DNA of 64,000 nucleotides from Flavobacterium gawalongense. GTDB lineage: Bacteria; Bacteroidota; Bacteroidia; Flavobacteriales; Flavobacteriaceae. Shown piece after piece: positions 35,043 to 43,610 of the stretch. The position numbers were made by a program, and so were the translations under genes. How positions within the stretch are numbered: position 1 is the stretch's first letter; each line of letters begins with the position of its first letter. The stretch covers positions 1 to 64,000 of the forward strand of contig NZ_VJZP01000019.1 in the NCBI RefSeq assembly GCF_007097265.1. The letters run 5' to 3'. Under the pieces are notes generated by a model. The model was not told where the DNA came from, ran no database searches, and saw only the letters and a program-made list of their open reading frames with translations.

Positions 35043-35702
35043 TTACTCAATCACCATTTCAGGAATTTCTCCTTCAATAATTAAATCCGCTTCAGTGGAA
35101 GCAATAATATGTTCTACGGTTACACCTGGTGCGCGTTCCAATAGTTTGAAACCTTTTGGGGTTATTTCAAGAACGGCCAATTCTGTAACTATTTTTTTTA
35201 CACAACCCACGCCTGTTAATGGTAAAGTGCATTTTTTTAGGATTTTAGATTCGCCAGCTTTGTTGACGTGCATCATGGCCACGATAATATTTTCGGCAGA
35301 AGCGACTAAATCCATTGCCCCACCCATTCCTTTAACCATTTTTCCAGGAATCTTCCAGTTGGCTATATCGCCGTTTTCGGCGACTTCCATAGCGCCAAGA
35401 ATTGTCAAATCAACATGCTGTCCGCGAATCATCCCGAAACTCAAAGCCGAATCGAAAAAAGATGCGCCCGGTAAGGTAGTAATGGTTTGTTTTCCGGCAT
35501 TAATAATATCTGCATCTTCTTCTCCTTCAAAAGGGAATGGTCCCATGCCCAGAACGCCATTTTCACTTTGAAATTCAACGTCAATTCCTTGTGGGATATA
35601 ATTTGCTACTAATGTTGGAATTCCGATTCCGAGATTCACGAAATAACGGTCCTTCAATTCTTGAGCGATTCGTTTTGCAATTCCTATTTTGTCTAATGCC
35701 AT
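35043..35702 (-). CDS. 3-oxoacid CoA-transferase subunit B
   Basis: This 219-residue catalytic subunit should activate acetoacetate (or a similar acid) by CoA transfer from succinyl-CoA. It has the NLGIGIPTLVANYIP start and the catalytic Glu in QSENGVLGMGPFP. The later GAMDLV, MMHVNK and TEADL motifs also fit. The alpha subunit gene is 438 bases upstream, separated by a small unrelated gene. Confidence 0.93.
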   Translation of the reverse strand: MALDKIGIAKRIAQELKDRYFVNLGIGIPTLVANYIPQGIDVEFQSENGVLGMGPFPFEGEEDADIINAGKQTITTLPGASFFDSALSFGMIRGQHVDLTILGAMEVAENGDIANWKIPGKMVKGMGGAMDLVASAENIIVAMMHVNKAGESKILKKCTLPLTGVGCVKKIVTELAVLEITPKGFKLLERAPGVTVEHIIASTEADLIIEGEIPEMVIE

Positions 35703-35753
35703 ATCTTAATGTATCAATTTATAAATATAACAATATATCAATTTTGACAACTG

Positions 35754-36101
35754 TTACTTATTATTTTTACTAGTGCTTAGGATTTTGTAAACTATTAATC
35801 CTAATTCATTAATTTGAATTTTTAGGCTTTCATCAAAAGGATACGAGGATGCTTTTTCACAAAGCAAAAGCCAGTATTTTGTTTCCTCTAGTTCTTTGGC
35901 AGCAATTTTAATTTTGTGAATAAAATCTGCTCTACTTTCTGCATTCTGTGCTTCATGAATATTAGCGCCTATACTTGTTCCTGACTTTAATAGTTGATTG
36001 GCAACAATAAATTTGCGTTTATTTTCTAATATTTCACAAAAAGCTATAATGCCTAATGCAAAATCAATGGATTTAGTAACAACAATATTCTCTTTGTCCA
36101 T
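35754..36101 (-). CDS. Four-helix-bundle (23S rRNA intervening sequence type) protein
   Basis: This 115-residue all-helical protein of the IVP family has SIDFALGIIAFCEILENKRK, then LKSGTSIGANIHEAQNAESR, KIKIAAKELEETKYWLLLCE and a C-terminal helix. These proteins were first found in insertions within 23S rRNA genes but are frequent as stray genes in Bacteroidota. The function is unknown. Here the gene sits between the two subunits of a CoA-transferase, which suggests a past insertion. Confidence 0.9.
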   Translation of the reverse strand: MDKENIVVTKSIDFALGIIAFCEILENKRKFIVANQLLKSGTSIGANIHEAQNAESRADFIHKIKIAAKELEETKYWLLLCEKASSYPFDESLKIQINELGLIVYKILSTSKNNK

Positions 36102-36139
36102 TTTTTATTAATTGTTATATTAAAAAATTGCTAAATTGT

Positions 36140-36841
36140 TTAATTTTTTGCACGAACCGTTCTCTGCTCAATTCTCTTTTCGTATTGCTCGCCTTGAAAA
36201 ATGCGTTGCACAAATATTCCGGGAATATGAATTTGGTTTGGGTCTAAAGTTCCGGCTTCCACTAATTCTTCTACTTCGGCAACGGTGATTTTTGCTGCTC
36301 CAGCCATACACGGATTGAAGTTTCTTGCAGTTCCTTTGAAAATTAAGTTTCCTGCAGTATCGCCTTTCCATGCTTTTACGATTGCAAAATCAGCTTTGAA
36401 AGCGAGTTCCATTACATGCATTTTTCCATTGAATTCGCGTGCTTCTTTACCTGTTGCCACTTCGGTTCCATAACCTGCCGGTGTGAAAAAAGCCGGAATT
36501 CCTGCTTGTGCAGCACGACAACGTTCGGCTAATGTTCCTTGAGGAATAAGGTCTACTTCGAGTTCACCGGAAAGCATTTGGCGTTCAAATTCAACATTTT
36601 CTCCTACATAAGAAGAAATCATTTTCTTGATTTGACGTTTTTGTAAAAGCAATCCAAGACCAAAATCATCTACACCTGCGTTGTTGGAAATACACGTTAA
36701 ATCGGTATTTTCTTTTTTTACTAATTCGGCGATGGAATTTTCCGGAATACCGCATAATCCAAAACCGCCAAGCATGATGGTCATTCCGTTTTCAATTCCT
36801 TGAAGTGCGTCTTGAACGTTGTTTACCTTTTTGTTGATCAT
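36140..36841 (-). CDS. 3-oxoacid CoA-transferase subunit A
   Basis: This protein has 233 residues from the chosen start ([20 protein letters not shown]). The open frame extends 28 residues upstream, but that part is read through a repeat element and does not fit the family. It shows [13 protein letters not shown] (CoA-binding glycine loop), [14 protein letters not shown], the [17 protein letters not shown] segment and [12 protein letters not shown]. It works as a heteromer with subunit B in ketone-body or acid activation. Confidence 0.93.
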   Translation of the reverse strand: MINKKVNNVQDALQGIENGMTIMLGGFGLCGIPENSIAELVKKENTDLTCISNNAGVDDFGLGLLLQKRQIKKMISSYVGENVEFERQMLSGELEVDLIPQGTLAERCRAAQAGIPAFFTPAGYGTEVATGKEAREFNGKMHVMELAFKADFAIVKAWKGDTAGNLIFKGTARNFNPCMAGAAKITVAEVEELVEAGTLDPNQIHIPGIFVQRIFQGEQYEKRIEQRTVRAKN

Positions 36842-36852
36842 ATTGTGTTTTT

Positions 36853-36968
36853 TAGCCCATCCCGAAACTTCGGGAGGGAACGGCATCCTTTCTAGTCCTG
36901 AACTTGTTTCAGGATCCTGAAACAAGTTCAGGACTAGAAAGATATAGTGTACAGCTGGAAATAGCTCC
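36853..36968 (+). repeat. Structured repeat element, copy B
   Basis: It reads TAGCCC, a small CCCG-AAACTT-CGGG hairpin, GGCATCC, a long palindrome, GATATAG and GGAAATAGCTCC. The frame agrees with copies A and C, but the hairpin is much longer. It lies between the PBP gene and scoA, on the opposite strand to both. Confidence 0.6.
36888..36941. repeat. Perfect 54-bp palindrome
   Basis: The left half (36888-36914) and right half (36915-36941) are exact reverse complements with no loop, centred on GGATCC. Each half contains CCTGAACTTGTTTCAGG, a motif I recall as dispersed in flavobacteria. It forms the stem of repeat copy B and may end the leftward PBP transcript. Confidence 0.95.
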
Positions 36969-37001
36969 TAATTCCTAACTTCGGGGGAATAGATGATTAA
37001 A

Positions 37002-39311
37002 TTATAATTCAAATTCTTCGGTATCTTGTTCTACGGCCGTAGTGTCTTTTACTTTTGGAGCGGAATAACAGTCTACTTTTATCGAAAGATTAGCGGGTCT
37101 GTCAAATTGTGCTTTGGAGACTTTAAGCGCTGGGTCAGCGTAGCAAAGTTTCATAAAATAACCCCAAACCGGGAGTGCTGCAGTAGCTCCTTGACCATAT
37201 GTGATGCTTTTGAAACGGGCCGAACGATCCTCGCAACCTACCCAGATTCCAGTTACCAAATTAGGAACCATTCCCATAAACCACCCATCAGACTGGTTTT
37301 GTGTGGTGCCTGTTTTTCCTGCAATTGGGTTTTTGAAAGAATACGGATAACCAGTCCAGCGGTTGTCCCCATTACCGCCGCCAGTGGTGCGCAAACGGTC
37401 TCCTGAACCGCCTTCGGTTACACCTTCCAGTAATTTTATAACCGCATAAGCAATGTCTTTGTTTAAGACATCATGAGATTCTGGTATTGGTTCGTAGATT
37501 ACAACGCCACTTTTGTCTTCAATTCGAGATATAAATTGTGGTTTCATATAAACCCCTTGATTGGCAAAGGTGCTGTAAGCGGCAACCATGTCTTCTACCG
37601 TTATTTCAACCGCACCTAAAGCAATGGAAGGTTGGTTTACAATTTCAGATTTTACCCCTAATTTATGTGTTAAATCTATTACTGCTTCCGGGCCAACTTT
37701 ATCAATTAATTTTGCCGATATAGTATTTATGGAATTAGCCAAACCTCGTTTTAAGGTAACCATTCCGCGGTATCTGTTGTCAGAGTTTCTAGGCTCCCAA
37801 TCTTCGGTAACATGATGGCGTCCTTTTCTAATCACAAAGGGTCCATCAATAATCGAGTCACACGGAGACATATTTAATTGTTCTATGGCTGTTGCGTAAA
37901 CAAAGGGTTTAAAAGTTGAACCTACTTGTCTTGCTCCTTGTCCTACGTGATCGTATTGAAAATATTTGTAGTTGATTCCGCCAACCCAAGCTTTTACATT
38001 GCCCGTTTGCGGTTCCATTGCCATCAATCCGGATTGTAGAAAGTGTTTGTAATAACGGATAGAATCCAATGGTGTCATAATGGTATCTTTTTCTCCTTTC
38101 CAAGAAAATACAGTCATTTTTGTTTTTTCGCTAAACGATTTTATAATTTCTTCATCACTTTTATCCAATGATTTCATCACAGCCCATCGGTTGGAGGATT
38201 TCATTGCCTGATTCAGAATCCGTTGTGTTTCTACAGAAGAAATATTAACAAAAGGAGCGTTTTTATTACCCTTAGATTGATTAAAAAACTCTTCTTGAAG
38301 GTTTGCCATGTGGGCTGTAACCGCTTCTTCAGCATGCAACTGCATTCTGGAATCAATGGTCGTGTAGATTTTTAGACCGTCTTTGTAGATGTCATAATCA
38401 GAACCATCCGATTTTTTGTTGTCTTCGACCCATTTTTTCATGTAATCGCGTAAATATTCTCTGAAATAAGTTGCCGTTCCTTCTTTATGTGTTTCTAATT
38501 TGAAGTTTAATTTGATCGGTAAACTTTGTAATTTTTCTTTTTCTTCTGCAGTGATGATTTTTCCTTTTTCCATTTGCGAAAGCACCACGTTTCTACGATT
38601 TTTCACACCTTGTGGGTTTCTTACTGGATTGTATAAACCGGAGTTTTTAAACATTCCAACTAATATTGCCGATTCACTGATGGTTAAATCTTTCGGTTCT
38701 TTGGAAAAATAGGTTTTTGCCGCTGAACTTACTCCAACAGAATTATTACCAAAATCATACACGTTGCAATACATGGCAATGATTTCGTTTTTAGTGTATT
38801 GTCTTTCTAATCGAATAGCAATAATCCATTCTTTTATTTTTTGTACAATTCTAAAGGGTAAAAATTTTGAACCCTCTCCATGAAATAATTGTTTGGCTAA
38901 TTGCTGTGTTAATGTACTGGCTCCACCGCTTGTCCCTAAACTTGAAATGGCTCTTAACGTTCCTCTTCCGTCGATACCGGAGTGTTCGTAAAAACGAGCA
39001 TCTTCAGTAGCTATTAATGCTTGTACCAGGTTTTTTGGTAAGTCAGAATACTTTAATTGGGATCTGTTTTTTTCAAAATATTTACCCAGAACCACTCCGT
39101 CAGCCGATATGATTTCTGTAGCTAAATTAGAATCTGGATTTTCTAAATCTTCAAAAGAAGGCATCGAACCGAAGATTCCCCATGAAGCAAATAAGAAAAA
39201 CAAACCGACGCTTCCTAAGCCTAAAAAGAAGATTTTCCAAAATTTCTTTTTGTAGTAAGTGATGTCCTTATCAATATTTTTTGTCTGATTGTTATTTTTT
39301 TTGATAGCCAT
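37002..39311 (-). CDS. Class A penicillin-binding protein (PBP1A type)
   Basis: This 769-residue bifunctional peptidoglycan synthase has one transmembrane helix at about 30-50. Its GT51 glycosyltransferase domain has ATEDARFYEHSGID and STLTQQLAKQLF. Its transpeptidase domain has the SxxK serine in GSTFKPFVYA, the SxN motif in GLANSINTISA and KTGTTQNQSDGW. It is last in the leftward run ricT, gldH, PBP with short gaps (9 bases to gldH). Confidence 0.95.
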   Translation of the reverse strand: MAIKKNNNQTKNIDKDITYYKKKFWKIFFLGLGSVGLFFLFASWGIFGSMPSFEDLENPDSNLATEIISADGVVLGKYFEKNRSQLKYSDLPKNLVQALIATEDARFYEHSGIDGRGTLRAISSLGTSGGASTLTQQLAKQLFHGEGSKFLPFRIVQKIKEWIIAIRLERQYTKNEIIAMYCNVYDFGNNSVGVSSAAKTYFSKEPKDLTISESAILVGMFKNSGLYNPVRNPQGVKNRRNVVLSQMEKGKIITAEEKEKLQSLPIKLNFKLETHKEGTATYFREYLRDYMKKWVEDNKKSDGSDYDIYKDGLKIYTTIDSRMQLHAEEAVTAHMANLQEEFFNQSKGNKNAPFVNISSVETQRILNQAMKSSNRWAVMKSLDKSDEEIIKSFSEKTKMTVFSWKGEKDTIMTPLDSIRYYKHFLQSGLMAMEPQTGNVKAWVGGINYKYFQYDHVGQGARQVGSTFKPFVYATAIEQLNMSPCDSIIDGPFVIRKGRHHVTEDWEPRNSDNRYRGMVTLKRGLANSINTISAKLIDKVGPEAVIDLTHKLGVKSEIVNQPSIALGAVEITVEDMVAAYSTFANQGVYMKPQFISRIEDKSGVVIYEPIPESHDVLNKDIAYAVIKLLEGVTEGGSGDRLRTTGGGNGDNRWTGYPYSFKNPIAGKTGTTQNQSDGWFMGMVPNLVTGIWVGCEDRSARFKSITYGQGATAALPVWGYFMKLCYADPALKVSKAQFDRPANLSIKVDCYSAPKVKDTTAVEQDTEEFEL

Positions 39312-39320
39312 AATACTATT

Positions 39321-39800
39321 TTATTCTTTTTTTTCTATTCTAAAACCTACTTCTGTAATTCCATCTAAAACCGTTACACCAGGAACTTTTCCAGTTTCTC
39401 TAACGGCTTGTTTTATATGGACTTTGTATTTTCCTCTGAACTTTACATTTTCTTTGTAATACAGTTTGCTTTCTTTTATATCCGAAAATCCATCACCTAA
39501 TAGCGTTCCGTCCGGATCTGCCATTTGGTATTCGAGAGTGTCCACTTTTGTAAAACCATTTGGTAATTCCAAGGCCACAATCAGAAATAGATTGTTGTAC
39601 TGATAATTGTTATTAGCTCTCAAATTAACAAATAGATTGTATCGTTTTGTGGAGTCTAATTCCGGTAAATTGAAAGTTACAATGCTGTCTTTATGCCAAG
39701 CGCTTCCGACAGATTTATATTCATCAAAGACTCTTTTTTTATCACATGAAGAAAAGAGGATTACAACCAAAAGAAGTAAAGCGCTATTTTTTATCCACAT
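39321..39800 (-). CDS. gldH: Gliding motility lipoprotein GldH
   Basis: This 159-residue lipoprotein has a signal ending LLLVVILFSSC (lipid on Cys19), then YKSVGSAWHKDSIVTFNLPE, NNLFLIVALELPNG, YQMADPDGTLLGDGFSDIKE and KVHIKQAVRETGKVPGV. The GldH family is needed for gliding and chitin use in Flavobacterium johnsoniae. The gene overlaps ricT by 17 bases. It strongly marks the window as Flavobacteriia. Confidence 0.92.
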   Translation of the reverse strand: MWIKNSALLLLVVILFSSCDKKRVFDEYKSVGSAWHKDSIVTFNLPELDSTKRYNLFVNLRANNNYQYNNLFLIVALELPNGFTKVDTLEYQMADPDGTLLGDGFSDIKESKLYYKENVKFRGKYKVHIKQAVRETGKVPGVTVLDGITEVGFRIEKKE

Positions 39801-41043
39801 TTTTAGTAATAATTATAGGTTTTCTTGGCTCCGCTGGCTTTTTGTCATTTGGAGTCTGACGGTTATTGTTATTTGCAGGTTTGTTGTTGTTTGCTACAAT
39901 TGCATTTTCACCGGCAGGTTTGCGTTTTTTATTCTGTTTTTTCTTTGGTTTTGGCTGGTCAAAACGAGTCAAACTTTCCTGACCCATTGCATTATTGAAG
40001 TTTTTCTCCGGTTCTACAACAATTTCTATGGCAAAATCTTCCAGTGAAGAGACTTTGTTTTTTAATTTGTTCTCAGCAACAATTTCTTTGACCTGTTCAA
40101 TTTTTAAAACATGCCAATTAGCAAAATTATTGGTATAAGCAAACCACATTAGCCCTTTGAAAATATCTTGTTTTTGGCAAATGGCATCTCCTTTTTCAGT
40201 CACCAATTTTGTTTCGAAATCTGGAAAATCTTTCAAGGCATCCATGTAAGTATCCAACTCATAGTTCAAGCAGCATTTTAATTTTCCGCATTGTCCCGCT
40301 AGTTTTTGTGGATTTAAAGATAATTGTTGGTAACGTGCCGCTGAGGTGTTTACACTTCTGAAATCCGTTAACCAGGTTGAACAGCATAATTCTCTTCCGC
40401 AAGAGCCAATACCGCCTAAACGAGCAGCTTCCTGACGGAAACCAACTTGCTTCATTTCGATTCTGGTACTGAATTCTTTAGCAAAATCTTTAATTAAAGC
40501 ACGAAAGTCAATACGGTCATTTGCCGTGTAATAGAACGTAGCTTTTGATCCGTCACCTTGAAATTCGATATCGGAAATCTTCATTTCCAGTTTTTGAGCA
40601 ATTGCTAATTCACGTGCCCGTACCTTCATAGGTTCTTCTTTGTCTCTAGCTGCGGACCAAATATCGATATCTTTTTGGGATGCTTTTCTATAGATTTTAG
40701 GAACATCATTGCTTAAATGATTTACTCCTTTTTTCTTCATTTGAATTTTTACCAATTCGCCTGTCAAAGTAACAATTCCTATGTCGTGTCCTGGTGAAGC
40801 AACGGTGGCAACAATGTCACCCATGCTTAACGTTAATTTTTCAGTATTGCGATAAAATTCTTTTCTTCCGTTTTTGAAACGTACTTCAACACAGTCAAAA
40901 GGAGCTTCGCCATTAGGCAAACTCATGTTGGAAAGCCAATCGAAAACCGTTAATTTATTGCAGCTATCGGTGCCGCAAGTCCCATTATTTTTACAACCCT
41001 TAGGTGCGCCACCATCAGAAGTTGAACAACTTGTACATGCCAT
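39784..41043 (-). CDS. ricT: RicT/PSP1-domain protein
   Basis: This 419-residue cytosolic protein has an N-terminal Cys-rich stretch (Cys3, 6, 17, 23, 28), a PSP1 domain (about 60-280) with GIGSCGRELCCSTWL and QCGKLKCCLNYELDTY, and a C-terminal Lys/Asn/Pro-rich tail (about 370-419). In Bacillus, RicT with RicA and RicF forms an Fe-S complex that helps RNase Y. The Bacteroidota role is not known. It is the first gene of the gldH operon. A rhodanese-type trhO lies further upstream. Confidence 0.88.
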   Translation of the reverse strand: MACTSCSTSDGGAPKGCKNNGTCGTDSCNKLTVFDWLSNMSLPNGEAPFDCVEVRFKNGRKEFYRNTEKLTLSMGDIVATVASPGHDIGIVTLTGELVKIQMKKKGVNHLSNDVPKIYRKASQKDIDIWSAARDKEEPMKVRARELAIAQKLEMKISDIEFQGDGSKATFYYTANDRIDFRALIKDFAKEFSTRIEMKQVGFRQEAARLGGIGSCGRELCCSTWLTDFRSVNTSAARYQQLSLNPQKLAGQCGKLKCCLNYELDTYMDALKDFPDFETKLVTEKGDAICQKQDIFKGLMWFAYTNNFANWHVLKIEQVKEIVAENKLKNKVSSLEDFAIEIVVEPEKNFNNAMGQESLTRFDQPKPKKKQNKKRKPAGENAIVANNNKPANNNNRQTPNDKKPAEPRKPIIITKNVDKK

Positions 41044-41175
41044 AATTTTATATGTAGTGTTGTGACTGGCACAACTTAAGTTCTTAAAACGTTTAATGTG
41101 TAAAGATAGTATTTTTTGATTGAATGTTTCAAAGTCAAAATACTACTAAAATCATAAATTTTTAGACACCAAAAA

Positions 41176-41227
41176 AAGGAGTTTTTAACAAAAAAACTCC
41201 TTGAAATTACTTTGATTTCAAGGAGTT
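41176..41227 (-). terminator. Terminator with overlapping alternative hairpin
   Basis: Three complementary arms occur in a row: 41176-41186, 41191-41207 and 41215-41227. The middle arm can pair with either neighbour. On the left strand the later hairpin ends in a T7 run (intrinsic terminator) and the earlier 13-bp hairpin would exclude it. It follows the NTF2-like gene. Confidence 0.65.
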
Positions 41228-41267
41228 TTGATAATAAATAGGAATTAAAACTATTGTTTTTAACAAA

Positions 41268-41729
41268 TTAAAACATTGGATGATTATTTGCTGATTTTTC
41301 CGGAACAGCCTGGATAACATCCCAATGTTCCACAATTTTGTTGTTTTTAAGTTTAAAAATATCAATAACTGAAGTAAGTTTCCCATCGGCACCTTTAGAT
41401 TTTAAGTGAATAAAAACCAAATCACCATCAGCAGCTATATGTTGAATGTCTATTTTTTCCTTTGGCGCACCCACAAACCATTGTTCAACTCCGTCTTTTA
41501 GTGCTTTTCTACCATCTGCTACTCCAGGATTATGCTGAATGTAATCTTCTACAATATATTTGTCAATTGCTGACGGATCTTTGTCGCCAAACAAAGCTTG
41601 ATAAAAAACAGTTACAATTTTTTTATTGGTTTCTTCTTGTTTTATATTTCTTTTTGATTGGGCATTTATTCCAATCGACATTGATAAAAGTAAAATTAAT
41701 ACCGCTGATTTTGAAAATAAGTTATTCAT
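41268..41729 (-). CDS. Exported SnoaL/NTF2-like protein
   Basis: This 153-residue protein has a signal peptide (about 1-23, ILLLSMSIGINAQ) and one SnoaL-like NTF2 fold. Visible family segments are VTVFYQALFGDKDPSAIDKY, EDYIQHNPGVADGRKAL, HIAADGDLVFIHLKS and IVEHWDVIQAVPE. Family members are cyclases, isomerases or simple binding proteins, so the activity cannot be stated. The periplasmic location is predicted. Confidence 0.87.
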   Translation of the reverse strand: MNNLFSKSAVLILLLSMSIGINAQSKRNIKQEETNKKIVTVFYQALFGDKDPSAIDKYIVEDYIQHNPGVADGRKALKDGVEQWFVGAPKEKIDIQHIAADGDLVFIHLKSKGADGKLTSVIDIFKLKNNKIVEHWDVIQAVPEKSANNHPMF

Positions 41730-41787
41730 TTTTTTAATTTTGAGTTATTTGATGTGATTGTAGAATAGGGAGTTAAAGGTATTGAAA

Positions 41788-43170
41788 TTAGTCTAAAATC
41801 TTATACAATTTATCTGATAATCTAATTCTGAATGGCAGTTTAAAAGTGCAAGTATCTCCAAAAACTGCTTTTTCGGAAGTTAGATCGTTAACAAGCATTT
41901 CTTCGATTACTAATTTTTGTTCTCCAGTTGTAGCACCTTTAATTAGAATGGTATCGCCAATTTTGATTTCGTTGTCTTCAATTAAAAACTGTCCAATACT
42001 TGGTTTTGGAAAGAAATGCGTTCCTTTCCCAATATAGACTTTCTTAACTTTTGGTTCTTTTTTAATTGCAGTTTTTGGTTTTTGCTTCGCCAGTTCGCTA
42101 ACGCTCGGGTCCGCAACAAAAACACTATGGGTTTCTTCATTGTTCTTGAAAGTCAAAACGTCTGATTTTCCTTTTTTGAAAATCTTATTTCCGTTTTTAA
42201 TCCCTCTGCGAATGGCTTTTTGCTCTTCTTCCGGCAAATGAATTACACGCACACATTCTTGAGAACAACACCCTTCCATAGCCGTTGCACATTCTTCACA
42301 TTGGATAAAAAGCAAATGACAGCCTTCGTTCACACAATTCGTATGTATGTCACAAGGTTTTCCGCATTGATGGCATTGGGAAACGATATCGTCTGTAATT
42401 CTTTCGCCTAGACGATGATCAAATACAAAGTTTTTACCGATGAATTTACTTTCCAATCCTTCGGCTTTTATCTGGCGCGTGTATTCTATAATTCCGCCTT
42501 CGAGTTGGTATACATTTTCAAAACCTTTGTGTTTGAAGTAAGCGCTGGCTTTTTCGCAACGAATTCCTCCGGTGCAATACATCAAGAGTTTTTTGTCCTG
42601 TTTATGTTCGGCTAATTGCTCTTCAATAATCGGTAATGATTCTCGAAAAGTATCAACATCTGGTTTTATAGCTTTGGTAAAATGACCAATTTCACTTTCG
42701 TAATGATTTCGCATATCGACCACAATCGTGTTTGGGTCTTCTAAAAGTTCATTGAATTCCTTCGCTTTTAGATGAATTCCTATATTGGTTACATCAAAAG
42801 TTTCGTCAACTAAACCATCGGCCACAATCTTATCACGAACTTTTACGGTGAGTTTTAAAAACGAATGATCGTTATGTTCTACAGCAATATTCAAGCGAAT
42901 GCCTTTCATGAAATCATAGACTTCAATTGAATCTTTGAAGGCGTAGAAATTATCGGCTGGAAGTGACAATTGGGCGTTGATTCCTTCGTGGGCAACGTAG
43001 ATTCGGCCAAGAACTTCAAGGGAGTTCCAAGCCAGGAATAATTCGTTACGAAATTGTGTTGGATCTGAAATTTGCGCATAAGCATAGAAAGACAACGTAA
43101 GACGTTGTTTTCCGGCATCATCAATCATGATGGCTCTTTCTTCTGCGCTTAATGTGTTATACAGTTGCAT
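41788..43170 (-). CDS. trhO: tRNA uridine(34) hydroxylase TrhO (rhodanese) with C-terminal barrel extension
   Basis: This 460-residue protein. TrhO makes 5-hydroxyuridine at tRNA position 34 using O2. The N-terminal acylphosphatase-like domain is at about 25-115, the rhodanese domain at about 135-235 with catalytic Cys199 in MYCTGGIRCEKAS, and the Cys-rich zinc-like end at about 260-310 (CHQCGKPCDIHTNC, CCSQECVRVIH). Residues about 370-460 are extra. They look like a small beta barrel (GQFLIEDNEIKIGDTILIKG, VFGDTCTFKLPFRIRLSDKL), similar to C-terminal domains of U32 peptidase-like TrhP. Confidence 0.88.
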   Translation of the reverse strand: MQLYNTLSAEERAIMIDDAGKQRLTLSFYAYAQISDPTQFRNELFLAWNSLEVLGRIYVAHEGINAQLSLPADNFYAFKDSIEVYDFMKGIRLNIAVEHNDHSFLKLTVKVRDKIVADGLVDETFDVTNIGIHLKAKEFNELLEDPNTIVVDMRNHYESEIGHFTKAIKPDVDTFRESLPIIEEQLAEHKQDKKLLMYCTGGIRCEKASAYFKHKGFENVYQLEGGIIEYTRQIKAEGLESKFIGKNFVFDHRLGERITDDIVSQCHQCGKPCDIHTNCVNEGCHLLFIQCEECATAMEGCCSQECVRVIHLPEEEQKAIRRGIKNGNKIFKKGKSDVLTFKNNEETHSVFVADPSVSELAKQKPKTAIKKEPKVKKVYIGKGTHFFPKPSIGQFLIEDNEIKIGDTILIKGATTGEQKLVIEEMLVNDLTSEKAVFGDTCTFKLPFRIRLSDKLYKILD

Positions 43171-43290
43171 GCTATAAACAGTTTTAAGTTGAGAAATTTA
43201 TTTTCGATAAAATATTCAAGTCAATTTTCTTGAACGGTGCAAAAGTAAGGATTAATTTGGAAATGAAATAATTTCCTAATCCCAAATGCC

Positions 43291-43366
43291 TAGCCCCGAT
43301 AAAAGTGGAAATCCCATCTCGTTTTTTTAACGAGATGGATTGAAACGGATAGCGGGAAATTGCTCC
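43291..43366 (+). repeat. Structured repeat element, copy C
   Basis: TAGCCCCGAT, then hairpin arms 43310-43323 and 43329-43341 (one bulge), then GGATAGCGGGAAATTGCTCC. An outer pairing AGC-CCCG with CGGG-(bulge)-GCT is possible. It is in the 440-base gap (43171-43610) upstream of the PAS gene. Nothing else was recognised in that gap. Confidence 0.65.
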
Positions 43367-43610
43367 AAACAAAAATTTGGATAAGCTTAAAGACAGTATT
43401 TTTTATCTTATAAAGTGCTCTAATGTTTTTAGCATATTTGTTTGACTGTGGATGTATTTCTTTTTTTTCTGGTTAAGCGGGTAGTTTCGAGATAATATGT
43501 TAAAATCGATTGCGACAATTGAATATAATTCACTAACTTTCATGTGTATAAGTAGATTATTTTTCGGTTTGTTGAGGTTAATGATTGTTAAATTTAATGC
43601 CATTTTTATT

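Noticed and set aside
35095..35571. Long open frame opposite the CoA-transferase B gene
   Set aside because: It mirrors a well-supported gene and has biased, low-complexity translation with no family pattern.
36842..36925. N-terminal extension of CoA-transferase subunit A
   Set aside because: It is read from the repeat element and palindrome. The family begins at the Met at 36841.
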